Shown one piece after another: positions 1 through 11,027 of a DNA stretch of 64,000 nucleotides. Each line of letters begins with the position of its first letter. Position 1 is the stretch's first letter. Source of the DNA: Margaritifera margaritifera (lineage: Eukaryota; Mollusca; Bivalvia; Unionida; Margaritiferidae); contig JAQPZY010001471.1 in NCBI GenBank assembly GCA_029931535.1, forward strand, positions 1,364,001 through 1,428,000. Direction: 5' to 3'. A program made the position numbers and the translations under genes. The notes under the pieces are model-generated. The model ran no database searches. It was not told where the DNA came from and was given only the letters and a program-made list of their open reading frames with translations.

Positions 1-700
1 TAATTTCATGAAGATCTAATCAGGTCATCTACATATTCTGACAATACATGAACACACACAATTTCATTTGTCTAATTCAAGTGATTTTTGCTTAAAATTG
101 CTAACAAGGTTTTGGTAAAATAAAAGTTTAAGTCCAAAAAATTAAACACTGTGTAACAATTGAACAATTGCTGCAATGGCCTGAAGGTATAATCTACATA
201 CAGATACAAATATGCTAGCCACATTTTATTTGTCTGGCTTGAGTGGTGTTTGCTTAACTGTGCTAAGAATGTCCAAAAACCTGAACAATTTTTAAAAAAT
301 TTCAAAATGGGTATAATGGCATGAAGGTCATCAACAAAAGTTACAAATATGCCTACTAAATTTAATTTGTATACTGCCAGTCATTTTTTCCTATCAAGGT
401 CTTTGTTTTAAAAAAACTCTAAATTTCAAAAATTTCAAAAATGTGTAAAACAAAAATGGAAAAATTGATGTAATGGCTGAAAAATGTAAATAAGTCATCC
501 GCATATGCATACAAATATGCCTTCCAAATTTCATTTATCTACCTGAAGTGCATTTTGCTTAATCATGTCAAGATTGATTTTGCCAAATGAGTTTAAGTAA
601 AAAAAATTCACATGTGTTTTAAAAAATACTGAAAAATTGTACTTAATCAGGTGATCTACTTATGACCATGATAAAGTATGTAAACTTTCAGGGCTCTAAC
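1..700. repeat. degenerate repeat array, about 135-165 bp period
   Basis: A phrase of the form 'aaatatgcc..ccaaatttcatttgtctac..gaagtg..ttttgctta' recurs near positions 60, 220, 355 and 515, with linking sequence rich in A/T and homopolymers. This is a diverged tandem or clustered repeat. Short open frames here show no family resemblance. No gene seen. Confidence 0.6.
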
Positions 701-824
701 TTAGTAGTTTTTGTGATATTGCTCTAAAATGCATTTGGTACAGACATACATACAGATAGCAAAAAAACAATATAATTGCCATGTTCTGCTATTGCAGTGG
801 GGGCATAAAAAAATCAAGGATTAC

Positions 825-1113
825 TCTGTGTTCTGGTCTGTACTCTGGATGGCTGCTGACTTGATCCTTCTGCCTGGGCCCCTTTGTCTGCTTCCTGCAT
901 CTGAGTCTTCAAGGCCAAATTGGCTGCATCAATTAGGGTCTTCTCTGTATTCTTCTCATTCATCTGCTTCACTTCCTGTGGTGCTCTTTCCATCTGTTTG
1001 CTCTCAGCATCACGGTGTTTTTTTGACTTAATGTGGTTTTGGTAGGCATTCCGAGTGCTGAAGTGTTTTCCACAGAGTGTGCATGATGCACTCTGATCTT
1101 CCTCTGCTTCAAG
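825..1113 (-). CDS. ZNF622: ZNF622 (Rei1-like 60S maturation factor), coding exon 2, partial gene
   Basis: This exon follows a clean acceptor (cag at 1114-1116) and opens in phase 0, matching the phase of exon 1. It encodes the second C2H2 finger, with C69, C72, H85 and H91 in the context SCTLCGKHFSTRNAYQNHIK, then the family's KQMNEKN-type stretch. That order matches ZNF622/Rei1, a cytoplasmic factor that helps recycle export factors from pre-60S subunits. The low-coordinate end is uncertain. If read through, a TGA falls at 814-816, far short of the usual length of about 470 residues, so a donor is expected; candidates are CAGA|GTAATC (exon ending at 825) and an earlier CCAGA|GTACAG. Later exons, with the remaining zinc fingers and basic C-terminus, must lie left of position 1. 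Confidence 0.88.
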
Positions 1114-1118
1114 CTGTA

Positions 1119-1165
<47 letters not shown>

Positions 1166-1166
1166 C
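1119..1166. repeat. (AAT)n microsatellite
   Basis: An uninterrupted AAT trinucleotide run sits immediately upstream of the acceptor of ZNF622 exon 2 on the minus strand. It therefore forms an ATT-rich stretch in the place of the polypyrimidine tract. Confidence 0.95.
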
Positions 1167-1621
1167 ATCATTATCATCACAATAGCTGAAACTATCACTA
1201 CAACATAGATGACAATGAAGTAGCTTTAATAACTACAAAAAACAATGTGTGTTTCCGGTTAACCGACAGTCTCTGTTTCTCATTGCCGACCCTAGCACCA
1301 CCACCCCACTCCAACCCTCAAAAAAATCACATTGCCGAAATTGATTTGTGCATCTTATTGAGCCGGTTTTGCCCAGTACTTTGAAGTGGTTGAAATATTA
1401 TTTGAAAAATAAATAAAAAAAACCTACCTGTCTACCCTAATTTTAAAACTAGTGCAACAGGAAACACACATTTTTTGGGCCCAAATTGAAAAAGTGTGAC
1501 AAAATTTAAAAGGAATTTGCATTAATTCCAGTGAAAAGAAAAACTTTAGCAAAAAAAGGATTCAAGCTATGGAAGAGAGACTATTAAAGAGATTGAAAAA
1601 GAACATAAATATCTTATGAAA

Positions 1622-1831
1622 TACCATATATACTCATGTAAAATCCGGGTCCAAATGCAAACAACATAGACCCTGATCTGCTGTCGCATATTGCATGCTC
1701 TATGTTGTTTGTTCTACTGATTAGTTCTTACAAACTGCACAGACACAGATCTACCATCGAATAATGCGCTGGCAGATCTGGGTCTATGCAGTTTGCAGTT
1801 GGTATCAGATTATACATGAGTATATACAGTA
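1622..1831. mobile_element. palindromic MITE with terminal and internal inverted repeats, copy 1
   Basis: The left end TACCATATATACTCATG pairs with the right end, whose reverse complement is TACTGTATATACTCATG. Inside are further hairpin-forming blocks around 'agaccctgatctgc' and 'gcagatctgggtctatgcag'. A second full copy lies at 10142-10355. There is no coding capacity. Target duplications are not convincing beyond a possible TA. Confidence 0.8.
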
Positions 1832-2844
1832 GTTGATACGTGTAGAGATTGATGATCTATGCCATTGATAGAAGCAGCAAACATAATCAGAAAATTTCTA
1901 AGATCAAGGAACAACAACTCTTACACATTTAAAAGTCACGTCTATATGTAGTCTAGTGTCAATAACCAAGGAGTCCAAACATATCAAATGGTTGCAGAGC
2001 TTCTGTAGTTACAAGGGCTCATATATGTTTATTTAAAATGGTTTTAATAAAGGGCCATAACTCCATCAGAACTGTAGGCAACCAGACGTTACCTGCAAAG
2101 ACACATCAAAGTCTTCAAGGCAGTGTAAATACCAAGCAAGATCGAAATATGTGAAATGATTGCAGAAAGTGGTCGTTATGATTGATTTTTCATAAGGAAG
2201 AACCACAAATGAATTTACTAAAATGATTACTACATTTACCCTTATATAGCAAGCCGGGCTCAAGACAAGTGGCATATTTTCATATTTTATGTAAACAAAT
2301 TGACAAAACACACATAACAAAATTCTGTAATGCATTCAAATTACACAAAACAATTTAATTTTAAGCATTGAGCGCAAAACAGTTAGCCTATTGTTCCTGC
2401 CATAAGCACAGTCAACATTTCATTATGGTACATTTGATCAATATAAATTTTAAAAAAAAAAAAAATATAAAAAATATAAATTATGCTATCTGGTCAAGTT
2501 CTGGATGTTTCATACATATTTGAAATGACAGTACCTAATGATTGTAGGAACACTCACTCAAATTGAGCCATATAATCAAATGCGCCCCAAATTTGCCATG
2601 TTCACTAAGCTGTTTTTATGCATTCTGAAAGGCAAGACTAGCATCTTGATGATTAAGACTAAGTCTGATAGTTTGTGTTTTGGGGTGTTCACAAAAAAGC
2701 CCATAAAATTTAATAAAAAACAAAATACAATTAAATTCCAAACCAGTGAATAAAATATGCAGTACATTAAATTCTTATCTTGAGCTCTGAGTAAATGCAC
2801 AAACTAAGAACACTATGAAACACAAGTAGAGTGAACTGGAAAGA

Positions 2845-2905
2845 CTCTGATCTTCTGGTGCAGTATGTGATGGCAGATCTGGGTCTATGCTGTTTGTAAA
2901 ATGAG
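2845..2905. repeat. fragment of the palindromic MITE family
   Basis: The segment 'gatggcagatctgggtctatgctgtttgt' (split here only by description) matches the right-hand internal block of the MITE at 1622-1831 and 10142-10355, but both terminal arms are missing. Confidence 0.55.
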
Positions 2906-3616
2906 TGTGTGGTACACCATGTCATATACACAGCTGTACAAAAATTAAAGTTTGTCAAATATGTTGTAAAAACCTTAAAGGTATATTTACTATGCAGTAA
3001 CAGCCAGACTCACACAAGAATATCAGGATTAGGAGTCCAGAACTCTCAACTTCCAGAACTCTAGAGTTTCCTACCATTTTATAAAAGTCACAACTTTGCT
3101 CATGCCTTCTTGTTAACTTTTTATAAATTATGTTTTGATTTACTAATTATAAAATTTAAAAGTTCTAAAAACAATCAATTTGTTCATGGTTATATGCAAA
3201 ATATTATTTTCTAATGTAACAAATGTAACAATCATCATTTTTAATAGATTGCTTTCAGTTATTAATTCAAGTTATTTCCCTTTTCATAACAAGAATTGTA
3301 TCTACAAGAATTATTTCTCTTACTAGGACAGGCATAAACTACAACTTTGGCAAATCTCAAAGTAGGATTTGTTGATCATCAATACTTAGAAAATGAAATT
3401 ATATGCATTCAGTTTTTATGTATTTCCTTAAAACTTAACATAAATAACACTAAAATTTGAGGTAATATACATTATTAGGATTTATGATATTATAATATGG
3501 TAAAGTTAAACCACAAAAAATATTTTAAATAAAACTATATACAAATAGATTTTGTTCTTGATGTTAGAGCTCAGAAGTATCTTTGAAAACTAATTACATT
3601 AGGAAATACATTTTTA

Positions 3617-3772
3617 GGATGAGAGGCACAGTAGCTGAATGTTTAGTGTGCTGGACTCCTATCCAGGAATATTGGGTTCAATTCCCAGACAAGGCCGGGT
3701 CGGCCTGCCATTTTGTGTCCTTACACAAGGCACTTTACTATTATTGCCCAACAAAAGCTAACAAAAACTACT
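3617..3772 (+). mobile_element. tRNA-derived SINE
   Basis: The head is tRNA-like. It has a degenerate A box around 'gtagctgaatgtttagtg' and a B box 'gggttcaattccc' about 35 bases later. The body ends with 'caaggcactttacta' and 'attgcccaacaaaag', a body type widespread in mollusc and other aquatic-animal SINEs. It is not a functional tRNA, because acceptor-stem pairing is absent. It lies in ZNF622 intron 1. Confidence 0.7.
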
Positions 3773-4793
3773 AGGCAGAAAAATCTTAAAGCTGACTTAG
3801 CCCAACCAAATCAGAAATGCTGTGCATCTTTGATGCACACCAATCATTTATTTACAGCAAGAAAAAAACCCCTAAAAACACATAAAATATGAAACAGCAG
3901 TTACACATAACTGATGGAATTAAAGTAAATGGTATCATGAAGCCATGTAAGTTTTCTAATTATGTTTACATGTACTCATTCCCCCATTTTGCATGTGTTC
4001 TCATAAGGCCTCCCGCATACTGCCTTTGTAGGGGGCTAGAAGGATCAACTAATCATTTAAGCAAGATGTCAGCCAGAGGTCATTTACATAGGGAAGGAGT
4101 CACGCTGGTTGCATGTTTGTTTACGCTGGTCTAGTACTACATTTTATTTGCAACTACATAAGATCAAAAGGGTTGCATGATGGGGATGCACAGATAAGAA
4201 GAACTTTGCATCCTCTGAAAACTTCAAGTTTATATGATGTGAGACCTTGGATGCTTGAGATCCCTGAACGGTTTGCATACAAAACGGAAAGAAAACGTGA
4301 CACATGTTCACATAACTATGCTAGTTACAAGCTGCTGGAGGGTCAAACATCGAAAAGCTGATTCCTATCTGCATCTAAAAAGACAGACAACCCTTTAAAT
4401 GATAACAGCAATGATGGTGATGATGATGATTATCATCATCATAGTTATCATCATCAGAAATTTAAGTGCAGGAAGAGCTACATAATTTCAGGATTATTTT
4501 GCAGAAAAATTGCAGTGTTCCTTGCATTTTGTTTTTAAAAAACAACCCCCTCTCTCAGTTCCCATAAACCAATATTTCCTCAGCTGAAAAGCAAGAGGAT
4601 AAACATCAAAATGTTGTGTATATGGAAACTTATTCAAATCATTTTAATGATGTTAATGTCTGTATTTCTATTTTTCAAGTAATATTTACCCAAACTTACC
4701 TCACAAAGGGATGCATGCATGAACACATTGGCAGGATAAAAAAAAGAATTGAAAAGAATAAGGATGTGATGAGGATTTTTATTAGGGTAATAC

Positions 4794-4967
4794 CTGTTCT
4801 TTCTGTGCTGTAAGAACTCTCTCCTTAAATGTCTCTGCTGTCACAGGAGGAAGTTCAGCAACTTTACGCTTCAAGTTGTATCGGTGCCAGTCTGTTTTGT
4901 AGTGATTTCTCTGAGTCTCTGCATCCAAAAATGCCACACGGCATGCAATGCAGGTGAAGACCGACAT
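4794..4967 (-). CDS. ZNF622: ZNF622 (Rei1-like 60S maturation factor), coding exon 1
   Basis: This exon encodes the family's N-terminal 58 residues, starting MSVFTCIACRVAF and including HYKTDWHRYNLKRKVA, the signature of ZNF622/Rei1. The first C2H2 finger is C6, C9, H22 and H28. The exon ends ...AQKEQ at a good donor (ACAG|GTATTA at 4792-4793), giving exactly 58 codons in phase 0. I chose the ATG at 4967 rather than the in-frame ATG at 4988: MSVFTC aligns with the known start, and a plausible acceptor (cccatcag) sits just before this ATG, so a 5'UTR intron is possible. The product acts on pre-60S ribosomal particles in the cytoplasm; in vertebrates it also binds MYBL2 and MELK. Identification is secure. 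Confidence 0.93.
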
Positions 4968-5146
4968 TCTGATGGGAAAACAATTCAAACCTGCAGCATA
5001 AAAGTGTGAAACTAGTCACAAAATCAGTTTGTGCTCTGAATATATTTGAGAGATTTTTCAAGGAGTCATTTGGGGACCAAACTTGGTCACATCTTCAATA
5101 TAGTGGATAAATGGGTAAAAATCCTAACATAGATCCTTCCCTGTAA

Positions 5147-5695
5147 GGGATCATCCATAAAGGACGTCCGCAAAGATTGGGGGAGGGGGGGTTTGTTCAA
5201 ACGCTGACAACTGCGGACAAGGGGGGAGGGGGTGTAAAGGACCTTGCGGACGTCCGCAAGCTAGTATTTTTTGTTATGACATTCTGTGTTGAACAGCTGC
5301 TTTAGGCCTACTGCGTGTATTCCAGTATGTTTTGTGGACGTCCTTTATGGGTGATCCCTAAGTATAAATTATTTGTTAATTTCAATTTGTACGATTCGTG
5401 CCACAGAATATATATGAATGGGTTGGCATTAATACATAGGTCTGGCTCCCAGTGCCTGAGGTTGATTACATGGCCCACATATCGGCCCTGCGGACCTGAG
5501 CGAGTATACAAATAGCCAAGTAAGATGCACCAGCTAGTACACTGCCTGACCATAGAGCAGTGTATAATGCTAGATGGGGACATCCGCAGCCCGGGGGGAG
5601 GGGGGGGTAAGCCACATGCGGACAAAAGCGGACAAGGGGAGAGGGGGGGGTAGGAAAACAGGTATTATCTGCGGACATCCTTTATGGACAACCCC
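5147..5695. mobile_element. MITE-like element (GGRTYRTCCATAAAGGACGT ends) with TAA duplication, copy 1
   Basis: The ends are inverted: the left starts GGGATCATCCATAAAGG and the right ends CCTTTATGGACAACCCC. The element is flanked by TAA on both sides (5144-5146 and 5696-5698). A third end-like motif, ending GTGATCCC at 5358 and followed by TAA, lies inside, so 5147-5358 looks like a smaller element embedded in the larger one. G-rich tracts flank repeated 'gcggacaa' words. A near-identical copy occupies 44566-45098. It lies just upstream of the ZNF622 start. There is no coding capacity. The 3-bp duplication suggests a PIF/Harbinger- or CACTA-type mobiliser, but the superfamily is not settled. 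Confidence 0.85.
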
Positions 5696-5698
5696 TAA

Positions 5699-6255
5699 GG
5701 TCACTAGCGGATGATTTCAAGCCTAATTTACCTGCATGGTGGACAAGCTGGCAGCTAGTGCTATATCAGTAATTTCCGTCTTCAATAAGACGTACTGAGC
5801 CAAAATCAGCCCATAAATTACTGGAAGTGAGCATGGCTCTAGCAGTACAACAGGCCTCTTGTGAAGTAAGTTCTTATGATGATGAATATCAATCAACCCT
5901 AACCCTAGCAAATTGTCATTAATTATACACTATGGAGAAGACTTAATGAAACAGAGACAAAATAAGATAGGCAAGCAAACATTTGATCTAGGTACTGGTA
6001 CAACAGATAATATAAAATACAACATGTAAACAATATACATATTGTGACATATTCAACATATATTTAAATGAAGTCTACTTCTTCCAATACTTGTAGAATC
6101 AAATCTGTAATTTATTTATATATAAAAGTTTCAGCACATATACAGTATTATAAGGTACAATATCTTCTGCTCTGAGCTTTGTCCACACCATTATTACATA
6201 GATAAACCATGCTGTGAGGCTCTCTTCTTCAGTTTATTGTTTTTAATGTTGATTT
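5699..6255. other. intergenic, no gene seen
   Basis: AT-rich sequence upstream of ZNF622 with no supported coding region; a ZNF622 5'UTR or promoter could lie here but cannot be delimited. Confidence 0.5.
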
Positions 6256-6379
6256 TAGCTTGTGTATTATTATGAAACCTCAATTTAGCTTGTGTATTAT
6301 TATAAAACCTCAATTTTGCTTGTGTATTATTTTAAAACCTCAATTTAGCTTGTGTATTATTATAAAACATCAATTTTAC
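6256..6379. repeat. 30-bp tandem repeat, about 4 copies
   Basis: The unit 'tagcttgtgtattattataa' plus 'aacctcaatt' repeats at 30-base spacing from 6256, with one or two substitutions per copy; the last copy decays after 6365. Confidence 0.9.
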
Positions 6380-6399
6380 TAACTTTCCTTATTATTTCT

Positions 6400-7420
6400 A
6401 ACACCTGGCAACTTGCATTTTCCCTAACAAAAACTTCCTGGAGAGATCCCTGCAAATTGGCTTTGGACATCCTTTTTTTTTTTGTCCCCAATAGTCATTC
6501 ATGGATGAGAGACATAAAACACCCATGCAAAAACATAAAACTATAAATGACATCATAGTTGGAATATTAATTAGTGTCCATTTTGGTGCTGAGGGTGGGT
6601 ACTCCTGTTCTGTGTAAAGGTTTGTTTCTGTAACTAAATGTTGCAGATCTTAATCCCATATCAGATGAAAATAACGACAAGGTAAAGTTTCATCTGGATG
6701 CTGAATCACTGTCCCTCCAACTTCGGTATATGGGTGAACTTTATGAGCAGCAAAGTTCTCAAATGTCCAGTTAGCTTGAAAACCACTTAAGTCTTCATCA
6801 TCATCAATATCTAAGTAAAAAAAAACAAATACATGTACCAGTAACTAGTAATCATCTGCTCAGTTCATTTTGATTTAGTCAAGGTTACGATCCCCACTGC
6901 CTACAATATCAATTTCACCCTATAGATTGTCTATATTTTCATCAAAATCGGCATCCACATCACTGCCATCACTTGCCTCTACAATACTCTCCACCATTTT
7001 AATCTCTGCATTTTAAAATTAAGTTTTGAAATCAAATTTTCTACTAACCAGGTATCATCAGCTTAGTTCATTTTGTCAAAGTCAAGATCATGATCCGCAC
7101 TGCCTAAAATATAAATTTCTCCCACACAAATTGTCTATAATTTCATTAAAATGGCATCCACATCACTGCCATCACTTGTCGCTTCAGTGTTGTCTGCCAT
7201 GTTAATGTCTGCACATAAAAAATCATGTCTGAAATCAAATTTTCAACTAACCAGTTATCATCAACTCAGTTTATTTTGATGAAGTAAATATAACGATCCC
7301 CACTGCCTAAAATGTCTATTTTCTGCATGAAATTGTCTATATTTTCAACAAATTCAGCATGCACATCACTTGCCTCTTCAGTATTGTCCACCATCTTGAT
7401 CTCTGCACGTTATAACTCAA
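6400..7420 (-). pseudogene. PiggyBac-type transposase relic with triplicated acidic leader
   Basis: Read on the minus strand, 6540-6830 encodes blocks typical of PGBD/PiggyBac transposase: an acidic IDDDEDLSGF lead-in, then RYFHLIWD, LVTETNLY, PKWTLINIPTMM and CMGVLCLSSMNDYW. Upstream (6840-7420) an acidic segment like VEASDGSDVDADFDENIDN occurs three times at about 205-base spacing, each preceded by acceptor-like sequence, so the leader exon appears tandemly triplicated. The frame is broken: a stop follows RYFHLIWD, another follows the last block, and the catalytic region that should follow is missing. It is therefore a dead, truncated gene. TTAA target sites are not identified. Confidence 0.75.
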
Positions 7421-7811
7421 TTTTTAAATCGAATAGTTTTCAGTTTTTGTTTTTTAACTCGTGCTGTCACTGCATGATAGAGCATTTGTGTACCTTCTAA
7501 CTTTATTTCCTTCTTTTTAAAAGAGTAAATGTAAAATAATGACATATTACAACGTTAAATGCATGCTTCAGTGAAATTGTAGATGGCATGTACTGATCAT
7601 ATGACCAGAATTGTATCCCGAATGAAAAGGTAAAGTACGATTGGAATCATATCCTGTATGAAATGGTTTAAAGTGCTTGCCTGATACACAATTCAATCAA
7701 TGTCAAGAGAACCATAAATGTTTCATCTCTTTCCTTTCACACCCAACAGATTATGATCAGGAATGATGATCATGTGATAATAATGAAGCGAGGAAGGCAC
7801 ACACTTGACTT

Positions 7812-8480
7812 TTGGCTCTATAAAGAATAAACAAGAGTCTCTCGAAGGGACTGATGTTCTACACTGTGAAAAGAATTTCCAGGAATTCAAGATAAGACTA
7901 TTTCTTCCTTGTAACTGTCAAGTGTTGAAACAATCTCTGATATTCTTCAGTAATAACAAGATTTTCAAACTAGCTGCCGTGGTACACATACTGGATCTCA
8001 GCTTGGCACCATTTTCATTTAGTACAAAGCAGACACCATTAGAAGTATTTTGGTGAAAACCCTATGTCACAATGATCATCCATTCAGGGTGAGTAATGAC
8101 ATCAAGATTTTTAAGACTGTCATTGTGGAAGTCATATTGGATGGACAACTGGCCCCATTTTCATTTGGACCAACTCGGTATCATAAGAAGTCCATTGCCG
8201 AAAACCCCATGTTAATATAGCCATCCATCTGGAGAGGTGTAGAGATAACAATATTTTCAAGATATGATTTTCCATTCAGGAGTAGCAATAACAAGATTTT
8301 CAAGATGGCTGCTGTGGCAGCCATACTGGACATCAGATCAGTACTATTTTCATTTAAGACCAACTGGACATTATAAGAAGTCTTCTGGTGAAAACCTCAC
8401 ATCAATATGACTTTCTGTTAAAGTAGAGTTGTGATAAAAAGATTTTTAAGATGGCTGCTATGGTGGCCAAACTGGTCAAT
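7812..8480 (-). repeat. dispersed element with 138-bp internal repeats, copy i (inverted)
   Basis: The segment opens with 'caagagtctctcgaaggga' and continues with a block found in inverse orientation at the far ends of the arrays at about 20352 and 32810. It is followed by three or four units containing 'aagattttcaagatggctgc'. Minus-strand orientation relative to the other copies. Open frames across it are degenerate repeat translation, not a gene. Confidence 0.75.
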
Positions 8481-8762
8481 AACAAATTAACACAGAGCTC
8501 TATAAATTATGTGGTATGGACAAAACAGCATGAAACGCAAACATAATAAGATAAGCAATTACTGATACAATATATGAACAATACCAGTGATAATCGACAT
8601 GTCAAACATTTTGCTTACAGTCTGACCTAACAAAAACAGATAAAAAGTACATGGACATTAAATACAACACACATATTATGACATTTATTAAAAGTGAGTC
8701 TACTTGCTTGAATTTGTTTAGAAATTATTCTGTAATTTTTTAATAATTTGTAACATTTTCAT

Positions 8763-8980
8763 GGTTACTAGAAACACTGAAATACACTGAAAAACCGAAA
8801 TACACATGTATTTACATGTTCTCGGTGTATATATCGGTCTACACACAGGAATTATGATTTGTTTTTGTTTGAAAGTAATATAAAGCAAAATGAAATATGA
8901 TTGGAGCGATTTTGATACGAATTATTTACTTTTTTCCTAGTTATAGCACTCGTCACTCGGTCGTACTTTATTGGACAGGT
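8763..8980 (-). repeat. inverted-repeat copy paired with 15035-15239
   Basis: The reverse complement of this segment matches 15035-15239 closely over about 200 bases. Shared words include 'acatgtatttacatgttctc', 'aattatgatttgtttttgt' and 'gatacgaattatttactttt'. Inside, 'tgtatttacatgttctcggt' forms a small palindrome. Probably two copies of one mobile repeat in opposite orientation. Confidence 0.8.
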
Positions 8981-9189
8981 AATCTCCATAACGGACGGTA
9001 TAAGTCGGTTTAATTCATATTGTTTAAAGTATCTTAATTCATGTTCAAATTGACTGCACACACCTAGACCAGGGTAATTTTCTTGACACAGGAAAAGCTG
9101 TGGAATTGTTGTTAAAATCAGACTCGAGTGTAGAATGCATTCCATGTGGTTTGAAAGAAATTGTATTCTTCATTGTGAATAATGAAAAG

Positions 9190-9745
9190 AGGTAGAATAA
9201 TGGCAAAAGCTCTTTTTCAGACGACTGTGGTGTATGGGATACATCTGCTGGTGCATCCCCTATATTGTACTATTTGCTGGCTGACAACTGGAATCTGACC
9301 ATGAATTTATTTTAAAATGGGAAGTATTCTTTAAAAAGACAAGTCCAGCGGAAAACTGAGTATAGACCTTTGGATCCGCAACCTGGCAAAGATCAAGTTG
9401 CTGTGATCCACAGGTACTATACTCAGTTGAAAAAGGAAAATAAGTACAAAAAGAGGATCACATGGCTAGGGGAGGGGGATCTGGCAAGTAATTTTTGTCA
9501 CTGGTTGAATATGTAGAGAAATTTCCTGGTTTAACGCCGCATGGAAACTCGCGACAGACGACGGAATATTTGCGAACTTCTGACGATGTTTTAGATGACA
9601 TTACAGAAATGACTGGAAAAATGAAACTGCATTAAATATTGAATAAACTTACTTCAAAATATGGTGAACTGTCAAAACCGACAGGACTTCAACAAATTTA
9701 TGACACACAAAAATATCAAAAATCAAAGGACAAAAACTCTAGAAG
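9190..9745 (+). pseudogene. decayed coding block of unknown multi-copy family
   Basis: Successive short plus-strand frames give protein-like text such as CGVWDTSAGASPILYYLLAD, NRK-type linker KRQVQRKTEYRPLDPQP, VVIHRYYTQL-like AVIHRYYTQL, VEYVEKFPGLTPHGNSRQTT and a later LQQIYDTQKYQ. They appear in a plausible order but are interrupted by frameshifts and stops. The text resembles uncharacterised, multi-copy invertebrate genes that I associate with mobile elements, but I cannot name the family. No intact frame exceeds about 45 codons, so it is not expressed as a full protein. Confidence 0.45.
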
Positions 9746-10141
9746 ATATCCATTTACACTAAGAAACTGACTTAAGAAATTTCCTTTCCTTTCCTTTTGT
9801 TTTAATTTGTAGTTGTGTGACAGGTACATGAAACACAATTCTTTTAATAATAAAATGATGCCTGAGGTATTTGTTTTTAGTAGTATCAGTAATAAGAATG
9901 AAAATGTGCGAAGTATGAAATCGTTAACATTATTAAATTAGATTTTAGAGCTAGAGGTATTAGTGTTATTCTTATCTTTGCAATCCATGTCAAGGAGGCT
10001 TTGATGAACTGCTTTGCACAAGGATACACAAATAATCACATCTTCTTGATGTGATTACTACATTTCTCGAATCAGCTGTTACAAGAGATGCTAACATATG
10101 ATCATGCTGATCAGGAATCTCAGCATTAATTATTCAGAACC

Positions 10142-10355
10142 TACCATGTATGCTCGCGCATAATCCAGGTCCAAATGCAAACAACATAGACCCTGATCTG
10201 CCATCGCATAATGCGCGGACAGATCAGGGTCTATGTTGTTTGTTCTACTGATTAGTCCTTACAAACTGCATAGACCCAGATCTGCCGGCGCATTATGCGA
10301 CGACAGATCTGGGTCTATGCAGTTGGTATTGGCTTATACGCGAGTATATACGGTA
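10142..10355. mobile_element. palindromic MITE with terminal and internal inverted repeats, copy 2
   Basis: The ends TACCATGTATGCTCGCGCAT and, reversed, TACCGTATATACTCGCGTAT form terminal inverted repeats. Two internal hairpins follow: 'agaccctgatctgc' against 'acagatcagggtctatg', and 'agacccagatctgcc' against 'gacagatctgggtctatgc'. Better preserved than copy 1 (1622-1831). Non-coding. Confidence 0.85.
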
Positions 10356-11021
10356 GGTAGCGTGTTGGAATGTTCTTAAAAGTAAAAAACTTCTATACCA
10401 TAATATTGCATCTTCCAATGAGCCTATATTACTGAACGAATTCAGTACAAAAGTATGTTTTACTTCTAAATTTCCTCTATGTTTAATAATATTTAGTTTT
10501 AATTTTAGTCTTCCAATTTGCAAGGTACATCCTTTTCTCCCAGTAGCCTTATTGGAATCATAAGGAACCAAAGAAGTCTCTATGATCAGACCAGTTTTTT
10601 TATGACATCACTCAGGTCAATCTAGAGTGAGTTTGATCACACTCTAGTCCGACTATAGACCCTTTGGTTAGGTGACTGAACTCACTATTCATCTCGGCTG
10701 CCATTTTTCACCTATTTACAGTCTAACTGAAAAGTTTATTTTATGTACATTCTGTATTTTACACTGAGAAACTATATTCCATATACAAGTCTATGATATT
10801 GGTGCTTAAGTGCTTTTCTCTCTACCTGTGCACACGCCATTTGCAAGAGAATGCAGGCATATATTGACAGACGACCTTATGTATGTAATTAAATGTAAAT
10901 CTTAAATTCTGCCGAAGAATGCATAATACATGTTTTTTAAAAAAAATGCTATCCTGAGTTGTCTTTGACTGTCATCATATATCCTGGCTTGTTACAATCA
11001 CACTCTTAATCTCACTCTTGC
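10356..11021. other. intergenic, no gene seen
   Basis: AT-rich unique-looking sequence without recognisable coding, RNA or repeat features. Confidence 0.5.
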
Positions 11022-11027
11022 ATATAC

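Larger units (their letters stand above)
1114..4793 (-). other. ZNF622: ZNF622 intron 1
   Basis: This is a phase-0 intron of about 3.7 kb between the donor at 4792-4793 and the acceptor at 1114-1116. It holds an (AAT)n tract, a complete hairpin MITE (1622-1831), a MITE fragment (about 2845-2905) and a tRNA-derived SINE (3617-3772). The rest is AT-rich with no supported gene. Confidence 0.8.
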
